Shown: one piece after another, positions 49,656 to 61,855 of the stretch | How positions within the stretch are numbered: the first letter of the stretch is position 1 | Layout: every line of letters starts with the position of its first letter | DNA from: Eunapius fragilis | Lineage: Eukaryota > Porifera > Demospongiae > Spongillida > Spongillidae | Direction: 5' to 3' | NCBI GenBank assembly: GCA_963681505.1 | Contig: OY811980.1 | Location: 4,117,004-4,181,003, forward strand | Length of the DNA stretch: 64,000 nt | Program-made: the position numbers and the translations under genes | Notes under the pieces: model-generated | Told to the model about the DNA's origin: nothing | The model's database searches: none | Seen by the model: only the letters and a program-made list of their open reading frames with translations

Positions 49656-49907
49656 ATTATCACATACCCACCTAACTTTCTCTACCTCCTCCCCAGGCCC
49701 AGTATGCTTACTGTTATGAGATTCTTGCTCAGAATGTTGGTGTCTACATCAATGTTACAAAGTGTTCCTGAGGGGTAGCCACATGCCATATGTGGCAATA
49801 ACTGTAGTTTTCATTGCTGTCATTCCTACAATGTAATTTGTAAAACTGCGATACAAAGATATTATGGAAAAAATATACTGTCGCAAGATATTAAAAACTT
49901 TCTCTCT

Positions 49908-50276
49908 GAGAAAGTTGGTGGTATATAGGATTCGAAGGCAATGGCGGTGTAAAAAGGAAGGGAACAAGGGATCAGCGATGATACAAAAAATTTAAAAGTC
50001 CTACTGAGGTTTTCAAAAGTGCCCGATGCCGGCGCTAGTCACAAATAACTAGTTAGTTGAAATTTCTGGTGCCACTTTCTCTGGCAGGCACCTAGAGAGA
50101 TAATAATGTGTCATAGAACTCGATTTTCATAGATAGGATCATTACTAATCTATCTACACCCTTCCTTCAACTCTACGTATCTACGTTATAATTGGAAAAG
50201 TAAATACTATATGCGAAAAATTATTTCCCCATATTGTTTGACCCTTGTTTCCTTCCTTTTTACACCACTATTGCCC
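49908..50276. mobile_element. Decayed relative of the foldback element
   Basis: The left arm GAGAAAGTTGGTGGTATATA to GGTGTAAAAAGGAAGGGAAC matches the element at 29315-29549. A shorter complement, CCCTTGTTTCCTTCCTTTTT plus ACACCACTATTGCC, closes the right side. A poly-C patch adjoins it. Confidence 0.6.
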
Positions 50277-50759
50277 CTCCCCCCCCCCCCTCCCCCCGCC
50301 CCCTTCCCGGCCTCTATATATGCAAATATATAGCGGTGACGTAGTAGTTGCGATGCATCAAGAATATGATTCACAGAGAATCTAGTGCAATATGATATGT
50401 CTGCATGGCCGCGCGCCTGCCGAAAGACATCATGTGAACGCACAGCTAAAATTGGGGGAGGGGACTCGAGATATGGAACTCTGATTTATCACATGTATGC
50501 ATATAGTATCCATTTGGATGCATGCGCAACCTGTATCAGAGCGAACTTCGTATTTGTGCGTTATTTTGCCCATTATACTGCATGAAACTTGTGTATAGGT
50601 CAACGCATGCACCTTAGTTTGTACCCGCGGTCCGTGTGCGCGTGTAAGCATGGCAAGCGACCTGGCAAGTGCAGGTGCGCTAATGTAGTAATACACCAAT
50701 GCCAAAGGTGCAAAGAGCGACGACCTCCATCAATTGTCGAACTGATAGAGCAGAAAGCC

Positions 50760-51728
50760 ATGGTGAAAAGCTTTCGAATATCCTTGAGTGATCCTACTGC
50801 TTTATACCTTGCTCCCACGGAGATTATAGGGAGCGTGGTGGTACACACAGAAAAGCCGAAAAGATACAGATCTATAAATATTTCTCTGAAAGGAAGAGCC
50901 GTTGCTAGCTGGTCAACAAACGTGGGTATTCGAAACATGTATCTAAATCATTCCCGCGAGGATTACGTCCTTCAAAGTATGAGCCTCTGGGACAACGAGG
51001 AAGGCACTACCGATGACTACATGCTACCCCCGGGGGAACACACTTTTCCTTTCTCCTTCACGCTGGCGGGTTTAGTCCTTCCCAGTTCGTTTGAAGGCAC
51101 CCACGGCAACATCAGGTACACTCTGGAGGCGAGAATCATTAAAAGTAGTAGCGGGTCGTTCAGCTTACCTTTGAAACCCAAGTACAAGACAGTGACAGAG
51201 GATATCCAGATCACCGAGAGATTTGACATCAATCAACCTGCTCTTTTAAGCCCGGTGCACTGCGAGACGCAGAAAACCATCTGTTGTCTCTGTTGGGCCT
51301 CGGGGCCCATATCATTGGCGGTCACAGTTCCCCGTACCGGCTACTGTGCAGGGGAAGGTGTCCCGGTTATTGCCACCGTTCAGAACAGAACCACTCGGCT
51401 AATTAAGTTACGGGCGAGCATCAACCGGAATGTTGTCTATCGCGCACGTGGAGCGACTTTCCGCTCGAAGACGCAGTTGTGCAACTACTGGTCGACACCC
51501 GTTCAGGGACAGAGCTTGTATCGGTGGATACCGGCCCAGTATCTGACCATTCCTGAAACTGCGTTGACTTTGTTAAGCTCTTCGATCATCAACGTTACAT
51601 ACGCTCTCCAAATCGAAGTCTTTGTTCCGTGGACAAGGAATTTTTCCATTAGTGTACCTATTGTGGTGGGAAATATATCGCAACAGGTTTCAAGCGATCC
51701 AATAACTGCAGTCGCTGATCAGTTTTAG
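50760..51728 (+). CDS. Alpha-arrestin (arrestin domain-containing protein), intronless, 322 aa
   Basis: One open frame. The Met at 50760 is chosen because the arrestin N-fold begins right there (VKSFRISLSDPTALYLAPTE); the frame is open upstream to 50589 but that part has no arrestin features. The arrestin N domain covers about residues 1-155 (SINISLKGRA, DYMLPPGEHTFPFSFTL, LPSSFEGTHGNIRYTLEA). The C domain runs from about 175 (TICCLCWASGPISLAVTVPR, GYCAGEGVPVIATVQN) to about 310. Members act as adaptors for ubiquitin ligases and membrane cargo sorting. No PPxY motif is visible and the protein ends soon after the C domain, unlike the longer vertebrate ARRDC1-4. Lack of introns in an intron-rich region may mean a retrocopy, but the frame is intact. 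Confidence 0.9.
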   Translation: MVKSFRISLSDPTALYLAPTEIIGSVVVHTEKPKRYRSINISLKGRAVASWSTNVGIRNMYLNHSREDYVLQSMSLWDNEEGTTDDYMLPPGEHTFPFSFTLAGLVLPSSFEGTHGNIRYTLEARIIKSSSGSFSLPLKPKYKTVTEDIQITERFDINQPALLSPVHCETQKTICCLCWASGPISLAVTVPRTGYCAGEGVPVIATVQNRTTRLIKLRASINRNVVYRARGATFRSKTQLCNYWSTPVQGQSLYRWIPAQYLTIPETALTLLSSSIINVTYALQIEVFVPWTRNFSISVPIVVGNISQQVSSDPITAVADQF

Positions 51729-52440
51729 TGGAGAATCGAAGCTGATAAAATGCATGGGTAGCTAGGTCAGTTAACTTCTGTTATATTTATACGAATTCAA
51801 CTTATTTAAATCACGCGACGTTTGCGTGTGTGGATATATATAGCAGAGATAATATACTAGCTCTGGTTTAACGCGCAAGGATTTGCGTAATTAAGGAAGC
51901 CTTAGGGCGCTGCGCGTAAATTTTACAATTAAGGAATTGAGCATGTGCCCTGACGAGCTTCCTCGAGTGTTTGCACCCCATGGATTCGAAGCACTTGCTT
52001 TTGGCCCAGATTCGATCCCATCTTTGCTATGTACATTTGTGTGGGCAAGTGGTCATTACTACAGTTACTATGCGTACAACGATTTCAATAATTTCGTCAG
52101 TCGTGTATAGCCGGGAGTGTTACTGAGCTGATGTGATGTGAACATGCGGATAATAATTGCGTCATCTAATTAATAATTTGCATACCGCTACGGTACTACT
52201 ATTGACCACCGACCCACGTACGGGCGTGCGGGTAGTCCGTCTGCCGCATCGCATGATTTCGCAGACTACAATACAACAACACAACAATGAATATAGGCGT
52301 GTATCGACTTCCGTATTCATCGTATAGCCCTGATGATCTATTACGTAATTGAGCTACTAGTGCAGCGTGCAACGAGGCTTATATTATATATGATGTCATT
52401 CTAAATTAATATTATAATAATAGAGGTGATTTGAACGCCA
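51729..52440. other. Intergenic between arrestin and ABCG genes
   Basis: About 710 bp with no exon. It presumably holds the ABCG promoter. AT-rich sequence (TTATATTATATATGATG near 52380) lies just upstream of the ABCG start, but no core promoter element can be asserted. Confidence 0.4.
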
Positions 52441-53121
52441 ATGAATAGGCAGGCGGGATACGGTAGCCTGGCTGATGGGGGCGCGATCGAGCCTACCCGA
52501 GTGCAAGGGACCAGCGAGGAGGCGTGTCTATCGTTTCATAATGTCAGCTACGTCGTTGAAAAGAAGCTAATCAGGAAGCAAAGAAAAGTCGTCTTGAACG
52601 ACGTGAGGTGCTTTTCTGCTCAACAGTTTAGCTATGCAATGCTAAAGGTGACCTTTTTACGTTTAGCGGAGTCCTTCCAGCTGGGCTGAATGCACTAATG
52701 GGACCTACTGGAAGCGGAAAGACAACGTGAGTTGTGACAGTGTATATATCCGGGACGTACATTTTACATCAAAGTCACATTATTCATATATATCTTAATA
52801 TGGAGGATTAGTCAGTATTGAAAAGATCACTATTGCAGGTCAGAACTGAATAGCAGTGTGAGAAATACAAGCTAATGCAGGACTGGTGTTTGCATGTATA
52901 TAGTTTATATGGGTGATTACATCTGGAGCAGTGATGGTTTATGCTATGGTTTAACTTGACGTCTTGATCATCATTATCATCATCATCATCATCATCATTG
53001 TATCATCATCATCGTCATCATCATCATTGTATCATCATCATCATCGTCATCATCATCATCGTCATCATCATCATTGTCATCATCATCATTGTCATCATCA
53101 TCATCATTGTCATCATCATTG

Positions 53122-53167
<46 letters not shown>

Positions 53168-53170
53168 TGT

Positions 53171-53241
<71 letters not shown>

Positions 53242-54384
53242 TGTCATCATCATTGTCATCATCATCATTGTCATCATCATCATCACTAGCCTTGCTATGC
53301 ATGTGCATCCTCGAGTGACAGATTAATCCCGCTCAGGCATAAATAGTCACAATTTGCAATTTTTGCTCAAGGATGCACACAGCATTGCACCACCAAACAG
53401 CAAGTGCTTGGAATTGCATTACCAGCCTGTCAGGTGTGGCTATCAAGCCTGCCGGCTGCAGGCTGGCCACTGCCCATATTGCAGCCATTTAAATTAATTT
53501 GAAAGGAGGACAGACAACTGCAAGAATTTGTTAGTTTGAGGTATTCCAATGGTTCGATACATAGTAGCAACAATGAAAAGGGATTTTATACGTTCAGTTA
53601 TTAAAATTATGGTATATTTAGTCTCCTGGATATCCTTGCTGGCCGAAGATCACTAAGAACCATTCAGGGTGCTGTGCTTGTGAATGGAGTCCAGCAGCCT
53701 CCAAACTTCAGGCTGATCTCGGGATATGTTGTACAGGTAGGAGCTCCTGTGTCGTGACTTCTACTAATGTTAAATACCACCCAAGGATGATGTTGTCATG
53801 GGAACATTAACAGTAAGAGAGAATCTTAGCTTTTCTGCATCCCTGCGTCTTCCATCGAACATGACTTACAAGGAGAGAAAGCAGAGAGTGGAGAAAGTGA
53901 TACAGGAACTTGGACTCACAGCCTGTGCTGATACAAAGGTACATTCCAATCCTTATGGCTATCTTGCACTGCTTGCTCATGTCATAAATACTGGTATTTG
54001 CTTCACATCATTTAAGGGGGAGAGGAAGGGAGAATAGTGGCAAGGGGAGGGAGGGGGAGAAGGGGAGAGTAGTGGGCAGTGGAGGGAGAGTAATGACAAG
54101 GGAGGGAAGGGAAGTAGTGGCAGGGGGTGGGGCGTGGCGAGTAATGATATACATGTAGAAGAGAGGGAGGGAGAGTAGGGGCAAGGATATATGTGACACA
54201 AAACAGATTTTTATAATTTGCATGAACTTTGAATCACAGAGTTGCCCCCATAGGAATAAATGTGTAATAGAATTATAGGCATGACAGCAATTAAGTTGAT
54301 GTTCCTTGGATGATTTTGTACCATATCATAATATTGGGTGTCCTTTTCCACCTTTGTGTGTGTGCCTTTAATACTTCACACCTT

Positions 54385-54452
<68 letters not shown>

Positions 54453-57400
54453 GCAATTGTGTGCTCAGATTGGCAATGAGTTCATTCGTGGAGTCTCTGG
54501 GGGGGAGAGGAAGCGCACAAACATTGGTATGGAGCTGATCATTGAGCCTCAGGTCCTGTTCCTTGATGAGCCCACCACTGGCCTGGATGCCAGAACAGCT
54601 GCCTCTGTTGTCCAGCTATTGAAAAAGTAAAGTTGTATTTTGGTGAATGCGTGTGTGCGTTGTGTGCTAATGTTTGAGTATCACATTTGTACATGAATGG
54701 ACGTGCATTCAATTGGCATATGCATATGAGATGACACACAGACAACCTTCAATGCATGTTGAATCAGGCAGAACACGCCATATTGATGTGTATTCTTTAT
54801 TCGAAGTTAGAACAGCCAAAACTAATTTTTCATTGTATCTTCCACTATCCTTCATTCTCTCTCAGCCTCAGTAGGTCCAACAACCGTGTAGTGGTGATGT
54901 CCATCCACCAGCCACGTTACTCCATCTACAAGCTGTTTGACACACTCACACTGCTTTCCCAAGGCAACATGGTGTACCATGGTCCTGCCGAGGACAAGGC
55001 TGTGCAGTACTTTGCAAGGGCCGGTGTGTTCACTTGAAACGGATTGCACACTCTACAGTAATTCAGCAACCTGAATATAGGGAAAACACTGGATACATGT
55101 AAAGGCAATATTTTACAGTGGTTGGTCTCGTAAAGATCCCGTTGCTCCCATATTCAGGCTGCTGAACTGCTGCGACTAGTGTGTAAAATGTTATTGTATG
55201 CAGACCACCCATGGCAGCCCGCTGTCTATCCATCATGGCAGGGGTGCACGTATACACTGCTGTGTGTGTGCCTTCCTGATGGTAGCAGTGAGTATATCGT
55301 TTAATAGAGCTGGTGCTTGTTTGCATATGTGCATAAGCTGTGTCTACACTTGGACAGAGGGCAGGGTGTTTTTACTTTAGACATGCTGTTTATGCAATAG
55401 CCAACTCCTTTCGTACTTCGGATCTGATGTCACATAATAGTTCTTGTTGCAAAGCAAACATTACCTGGCATGTTTCACTTTTCTTACTTGAAATGAAGTG
55501 CTACAACTGTAGACAAGACATCACATCCAGAGCACAAAATAATGAGTTGGCCTATTTAAGAGACATCATCGTTAGAAGTACCACAGAATTAGCATGGCAT
55601 GGCTGATGATGACGATGATAATGACTCCTCCCACTCCACACTTACAGGGTTTCATTGTGACCAACACGAGAATGCTGCTGACTACTTTCTTGATGTCATT
55701 ACTCAGTGTGAGCAGGGGAGGGAAGGCGCTACAGCTGCTATTGCACCCTTTGGTACGTTTAGCGTTTGTACCCCTGTGACCTCCACTTACCACACTTTAG
55801 CATGTACCTCGTAGTCCTATATGTAGCTCTGTGGGTGGAGCCAAAATACGAAAATAACATCACCTTGTCATTCTTTACATGCAGAGGATTTGGAAAAGAA
55901 GGGAGAAGGGAAGGTGGCTTATGGCGCCATTGATTTGGTGGCTTACTACCATCAGTCTGAAGAGAATAGGGTCACCGCTGAGCAGTTGGGTGGTATTGTG
56001 AGGTGCTCACAAGAGAAACAACGATACACCGGTCGCATACCTTCGTATGCTACTACCTTCTTTTGGCAGGTAATCAATTCTTTAAACAAATTCATGTAGT
56101 CGAGGAATCCTATTTCAAATTTATTTATCCCCCGACACCTGGCGGTTAGTCGCGTTACCGCGACAAGAAAGTAGCGGTACGGCGACAAAATTTAGAAAGG
56201 CCTCCACCAAACCCTAGCAATGGAAATATGCATCGGTATATACTGAATTTAGTGTAAAAATTAGTAAAGATGTTAATTTATTTGCAAGATAATAGCAGAT
56301 CATTATTGCGCATGCGCAATTTGTGATTATCTTGCATACACTATATGCTTGGCACGGTTACGCCCTTTTTTTAATCGGGTTTTTTGTCTTTCTGGAGTTT
56401 TGTGTTGGTGTCTATTAGTTTTAATCGTCGAAAGTCCTATTCAGTTAATTGACTTGATGTCTTATCTAGTAGTTATTTGTGTCCAATTCTAAACTTTTTT
56501 TGTTGCCACACGTACTAAGTTAGTTATGGCGTGTATGAGTGGTTAGGGGGCTTTGTGGCAATACGCTGTTGGTAAGAAACAAAACAAGATGGTACTGCCT
56601 CACACAATGCGTGTCGTAGGCGCACCGAATAATGACGGCACTTATGCAGTTCCCCCCCCCCCCCCCCCCCCCCCAACTTTAATTATTCGATTTACGGTAT
56701 CATAACATTTACGGTATCATGAAACGCTACACTGGATAAAACTGCCCTAACGTCATGTGCTACAAAGTCATGAAAGCTATATCCAAATCTTTGTCTCCAC
56801 ATAAATACATGTGTAAAAGTTCCCTATGTGTCCCGTATCGCTGTTTATGTTTCTGCTTAGCTTTTTTCCATCATTGTTAGCTAGTAGACCGTCATGATGC
56901 CGTTACGTTGTGTTTACGTAATTATTTAGTGCACTATTTTTTGTAAGAGGGAGGGGTTCCCCTCCATCACCCTCCCCACTTTCTAACCAACACTCCATGA
57001 AATGAAATAAAAAGGGGAGGGTGAGGGAGAGGGAACTCCCTTTAAAGAACACTGTTACTAGTAGAGAGCAATGGGTTTTTGGAGCCAGAGCGGGAACAGG
57101 TAATGTAGCCATCGTAGTAAAAAAAGGCGGTAGCAATGACAGCTGGTTTTCACTATAGATTTAAACATGATTTGAACATTTAAAAAAGGCGGTCGCAATG
57201 ACAGCTGGGTTTCACTTCACATTTAATATCAAAAAAAAATTTCAATATTTCTTGAATTCAATTAATTAAAGTGGCGGGGGGGGGGGGGGGGGGAACTGCG
57301 TAAGTGCCATAATGACTGCAATTGTCCTTACTAGTATTTATCATCTTTGAGCCAACAAATATACTCCATGTTATTGTATTTGATCCTAACCTCTTCTGCC

Positions 57401-60400
57401 ATTTTGCATCAAAAAGCAAATTGCTAGCGGAAACAAAATACACTTGTGGTTTAAGCAAAACCCAAGCCAGATGGGGTTAAATCAAGAAAAGATTAGAAGG
57501 CAATTGTCGCGGTACCGTGACAGATTGAGTGGTACTGCTGCGTCTAACATGCGGTAACGCTTTTTATAGTTTGTCCTAAGTTTAATAACGTGTCATTAAT
57601 TACTGCATTCGTTTCTTACTGTCTGAGTGTAGTTCAAGCTTTTTTGTTTACTAATACTGTTTAATTGCAAAGCTAATTCCTTATTGAAAAGTTTCAAATA
57701 AGGTTAGAAAAAGTGTAGCGGTACCCACACATTCGTAGCGGTACCGCGACAGCAGGTGTCGGGGGGTTTAATTGAGGAGTTCCATTTCTTGCTTCAAAGT
57801 TACTGCTACACATGTATACGTCCCTACCACCCTTACCTATTAATGGGCTGCAATGCTGCACACTTTGGACAAAGAAGCAGTTAACCAATGGTTCTTTATA
57901 GAAATTGTGCGCCAAAGGAGCAGTTATAAGGATCTTTATGAATGACCCCTTGATAAAGGAATCCTTTAACCCTTTTTGATAAAGGAATCCTTTAACCCTT
58001 TTTGAAATTAATGGTGCATCAGCTCTCGTTAGCCTCGGGTGGGAATGCATTAATCACTGGTTTGGTTTTTTATTATTCATTAAATGGTTGCTACAATGGG
58101 TGGTTAATATCCATTATACAGTATGTATATGTGTGCGCTTGACATTGTGGTGGGGAAATTCTGATCTGCAATGAATAATACTTGACCAACTCTTATATAC
58201 ACACTACTGGTACTTTGATGTCTGTGTACCAGCCAGGCGTAATAACCACTAGTCTGAAGTGAGGTCTGTAAATTTAATTTAATAGGAGGGGCACTAAATC
58301 ACACACACTCACACACACATACACTCTACCCTTGATCTATACCTGCATATATTATATACTTTCTTTTGTGCGTACAACATGTTATTTGCCAATAGCACCA
58401 TCTATTTAGATGCGTAAGGACTGCTTTTGTATGTGATAAATCTCAAATGCTGTACATGTAGTAGAATGAACCTTACAGGCACACACACACACACACATAA
58501 AAGATATACACCAGTGGTCACGTGTATTCAAAGTTCTAGTAAATGCCTGCTATCTGTGGCTAACACCTAACAATGTCACGTACCCTAATATCATGTAGCA
58601 TCTTGTTGCTCATCCCGCATCCACACTAATATGCATGTTCAGTTGTACTTTGATTCAGTGGCAACCAAACAGCCGAAGGTACCACTTTAATGAATGCGAA
58701 TTTGTAGTAATGTCTTAATAACTACTAATTATATCTACTTCCCAATAGCTACTGATAGTCACTCACCGATCTTTTGTTAACCTGTTAAGGAACCCGGGAA
58801 CATCAACAATCCAGGTATTTTTCATGCCATATATTACTGCATTGTGTACAATATAAATATCTTTTCAGATTATGTCAATGATAATATTCGCTCTTCTTGT
58901 TGGGATAATCTATTTTCGCTTGGACAAAAGTGAGCTTGGATTTCAAAATAGGTGGGTTTACCATAACCACTAAGCAATGTTCTAGCAACTATCACAACTT
59001 TCACTTCACAGGCTTGGAGCTTTCTTTTTCATTATCACCAGCAATTCGTTTGGAAATCTATCAGCTGTGGACCTTTTCATCAAGCAGAGGAATATATTCT
59101 TGTAAGTCGTGGAACCAGCACAACTTTTGTATGGATCTACTTTATGTCATGATGCTACATTCTATATGGGACAGTCCACAACAAAATAATATCATACTAT
59201 ATAAAAACATGTTATAATTTGCTGTCTTCTGAATTCTTTGATTATTGACTTAGATAAACAACATGCGCCATTTAAATATATTTTTAACCCTTGCATGTTT
59301 ATCTTAATGTTTACTCTCCAGCTCATCATCCTTTTCTGCACGCGGTTAACATCCTTAATTAAAGACATGCTTTTTTGTACTATTACAAATGAAGAGAAAG
59401 GAGTAAAGTCGTTAGTAAATTTTATTTTGGAAGCAGCTTTAACTTGAACAGCACATATAACAATACACCTGTGTCCTTTCCACCAGATAAAACCATTAAC
59501 ATGTGCCTAAGTGCATATGTATCTTCGTCATAATATGATTGTCATGTTTGCAGGCACGAAAATAAAAGTGGCTACTATCGTGTGTCCGCCTTCTTCCTGG
59601 CAAAGGTACTTACAGACTTGATACCTGCAAGGATTGTGCCTCTGTTGGTTTACTGTGCTATAGCTTACTTCATGGTTGGTAAGTGTTTGTGTCTTGCAAA
59701 AGACACAACCTCAGTGCATGTGCTTGTTTTATTTTCTCTTGAAGGCTTAGAAGCAACGGTAGAAAAGTACTTCATTTTCCTGCTGACTGTAAACTTAGCT
59801 TCCATCACTTCAACGTCAATAGCATTTGCTGTTAGTGCTGGGACTGGAGTAACTGCAATTGCCAATTTGTTCATAGCCATGACGTTTACATTGTCGATGG
59901 TAAGTGCACTTACCTGTTTCTGTTCTTTACAGCAGTCAGTATTCCCTTCCTAAAGCTGTTTGGAGGATTTTTGATTGCTCTGGAATCATTGCCAGTATGG
60001 CTGCATTGGTTGAAATATGCTAGTTTCTTCCGTTATTCAACTGAGGTGAGCGCTTAACTGCCTAAACTGATCGCACTAATTCTAATCACATTATCGATGC
60101 ATAATTAATTTCGGGCCAAGTTGGCACTAACTGTTATAGATCAAATCATTCCTGCTGAATGATTTAGAGTGTGTAGAGGCTTGTCTGTATCCAATTGGAA
60201 GAAAATATGAATGTTTAATCTGCAATTGTCCTTATTTAAGGAGGTCCTTACATAAGGAGTACAAAAATGATGGAGTCGGCTTGGTAGTTAGAATCATAAT
60301 TTCATTGTCAAAAATAGAATTGGTCACATGAATAAAATAATTTTATCACAGCCATCTGAAATTGAAGGCTTCAAGTTGGAATATTTGCATGGCAAAGCAG

Positions 60401-61855
60401 TACCATAGAATTGCATATTTCTTAGGCTGGGGAGATTTAGAGTTCGCATTCAGCAAAACATTTAACCAAGCTTAGTACCTAAACAAGCAAAGAAGAGAAA
60501 CTAAGAGCTACTTATTTCATTTTCCGATTGGATAAGGTCACTCCTTTTTCAACATTGATTATATAAATTATATCAAGAACAAATAGTCTAAAATTCTGGT
60601 CATCGTTCTGGAGAGAACAGTGCATACCCCTTCCTCCTTCAAAGGCTCTCAGTTGCTATACAACAGGGAAATGATGGATTCTTTGGGCTCAGAGCAGATA
60701 TAGAACTTTTATTGTGTAACTTGTATCTATTTGTGCTTGGTGTTTACAATATTATGCATATTGTTTTATTAATATAATTAAACATGAATGGAATACATTA
60801 ATTTAAAACATAAGCACTATAAATTAAAATAAATATATTCATAAAAAATAAAATAAAATTTTTTAAAATAGTTCACTGATTTTAACAAATTGTCCACCTG
60901 TTTTAGCAATGGAATCTTTTTTTTAGCAATGACTTTGACACAGTATATATTGAATATAAAAATTATGCTGGATGATTGAGCATTAGTTTAGTTCTTACGA
61001 GTTGGAAATTGGAGTATGGTTTATACATTATCAGCAATTGGAGTTTTGTTATGCTTTGTGAGAATTTCATTAATTATTAATATTTCATTGATTTGGTAGT
61101 TATTTCTGACCTCAGTAAGCACAGTTTGTACCATTGGCACTGCCACTGACCACTTGGCAGTACTAGCTTGAGAACATCCCTTCCAAGGGAAAGCCTCACT
61201 TCCATTACCCCTAGCTACGCACACTTGACTGGCTAGCTGTTGCCTGCCCCCCTTTTGGGCAACCCATCAACTATACAAAGTACATTGGGAATTACACCAA
61301 TAGCAAGCTAAGCATGTAATAGTGTGATATCGTGTGATAATCAGTTGATATACTCATTCTGTCAGAATGAGGGAACATTCAGACACCATTAAATGGCTAT
61401 ATAGTTCAAAAGTGTGCATCCTTAGCTTAATTTGCTAATGAGCTGGAGATTGATCATTAACATATCACTTGACTTCATATTGGATCTGATTCGATAGTGT
61501 ACTGATCATGTTACGTGCTTTCTCATTCAGGCACTGTCAATCAATGAAATGGCAGGGGCAATATTTGGAAACTGTACAGTATCAGATGATTACAGCAAGT
61601 AAGCTACACTTAAGTATGCCTCTCTGTGGGTTATTTGATGATCAGTCAATGCAAGTTAATTGTGTATTTGCTGCCATGTCATTAACGTTTTCCAACAGTG
61701 GCTTTTGCTTCAATGGCACCCAACAACTGGAGAAGGTTGGCTTTGAGGTTTCCACAACCTGGCTGTGGTATGACCAGATAGCACTGGGAAGCATGACTAT
61801 CATTCTTCTCGGTATAACATATTTGATGCTGAGAATTGTGACAAGGCAGAAGTGA
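52441..61855 (+). CDS. ABCG2-like ABC half-transporter, 16 exons, 644 aa
   Basis: Exons: 52441-52607, 52667-52726, 53622-53736, 53786-53938, 54469-54626, 54866-55023, 55648-55752, 55885-56069, 58749-58814, 58869-58951, 59012-59101, 59554-59678, 59745-59899, 59956-60045, 61531-61598, 61699-61855. They total 1935 nt, all in frame, close to the 655 aa of human ABCG2. The nucleotide-binding domain comes first: Walker [10 protein letters not shown] at 68-76, Q-loop Gln 114, signature VSGGERKR at 174-181, Walker B VLFLDEP at 194-200, H-loop His 232. The membrane domain starts near residue 369 with helices such as [34 protein letters not shown] and [35 protein letters not shown] is a clear ABCG2-type match. 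Such proteins dimerise in membranes and export lipophilic compounds. The substrate is not predictable here. Introns hold an ATC array, TG repeats and nested transposons. Confidence 0.95.
52968..53287. repeat. (ATC)n trinucleotide array in ABCG intron 2
   Basis: Over 300 bp of ATC with scattered ATCGTC and ATTGTC variants. All frames are open on both strands as poly-Ile, Ser, His or Asp, which is a repeat artefact within an intron. Confidence 0.95.
54388..54452. repeat. (TG)n microsatellite in an ABCG intron
   Basis: TG array with one TATG break, ending 16 nt before the acceptor of the exon with the ABC signature motif. Confidence 0.9.
56129..57766. mobile_element. Inverted-repeat element of 1.6 kb in ABCG intron 8
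   Basis: Ends CCCCCGACACCTG and CAGGTGTCGGGGG. Inner copies of a TCGCGGTACCG-type motif occur near both ends (about 56150-56190, 57505-57530, 57712-57755), as expected for subterminal binding sites. No transposase and no clear target duplication. It contains the element at 56630-57316. Confidence 0.65.
56630..57316. mobile_element. Nested inverted-repeat element with poly-C/poly-G near both ends
   Basis: The left side reads GCACTTATGCAGTTC then 23 C then AACTTTAATTA. The right side is the complement, TAATTAAAGT, a G run of 18 and GAACTGCGTAAGTGC. The interior has a duplicated GGCGGTAGCAATGACAGCTG segment (57126 and 57188). It is non-coding. Confidence 0.7.
57938..57999. repeat. Short tandem duplication in ABCG intron 8
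   Basis: Two adjacent copies of a TGATAAAGGAATCCTTTAAC-type unit, itself partly palindromic (AAAGGAATCCTTT). Confidence 0.7.

Larger units (their letters stand above)
46940..49771 (+). pseudogene. Ig-Ig-Ig / tyrosine phosphatase locus with frame breaks
   Basis: Exons: Ig 46940-47278, Ig 47340-47670, Ig 47724-48041, then PTP pieces ending 48260 (KNRYDNKLP), 48311-48384 (DYINASFVD), 48452-48717, 49103-49246, 49297-49432 and 49697-49771. The PTP has TEWPEHG where WPD is usual, and HCNDGVGRTG as the P-loop. Cys and Arg are kept, and a Glu in WPE is typical of second (D2) domains of receptor phosphatases. Defects: Ig exon 2 is 331 nt, where its phase 1-1 sisters are multiples of three. Exon 48452-48717 changes frame near 48577-48583. 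A TGA lies in the KNRY frame at 48167. No transmembrane segment or first PTP domain is found, and one short exon before 49103 is probably missed. A broken or partly duplicated gene is the best reading. Assembly indels are the alternative. Confidence 0.75.

Noticed and set aside
52964..53326. Poly-His, Ser, Ile or Asp open frames
   Set aside because: They come from the ATC trinucleotide array in an ABCG intron.
53977..54223. Pro/Leu-rich open frames
   Set aside because: They are antisense to a GGGAGAGG-rich intron stretch of the ABCG gene.
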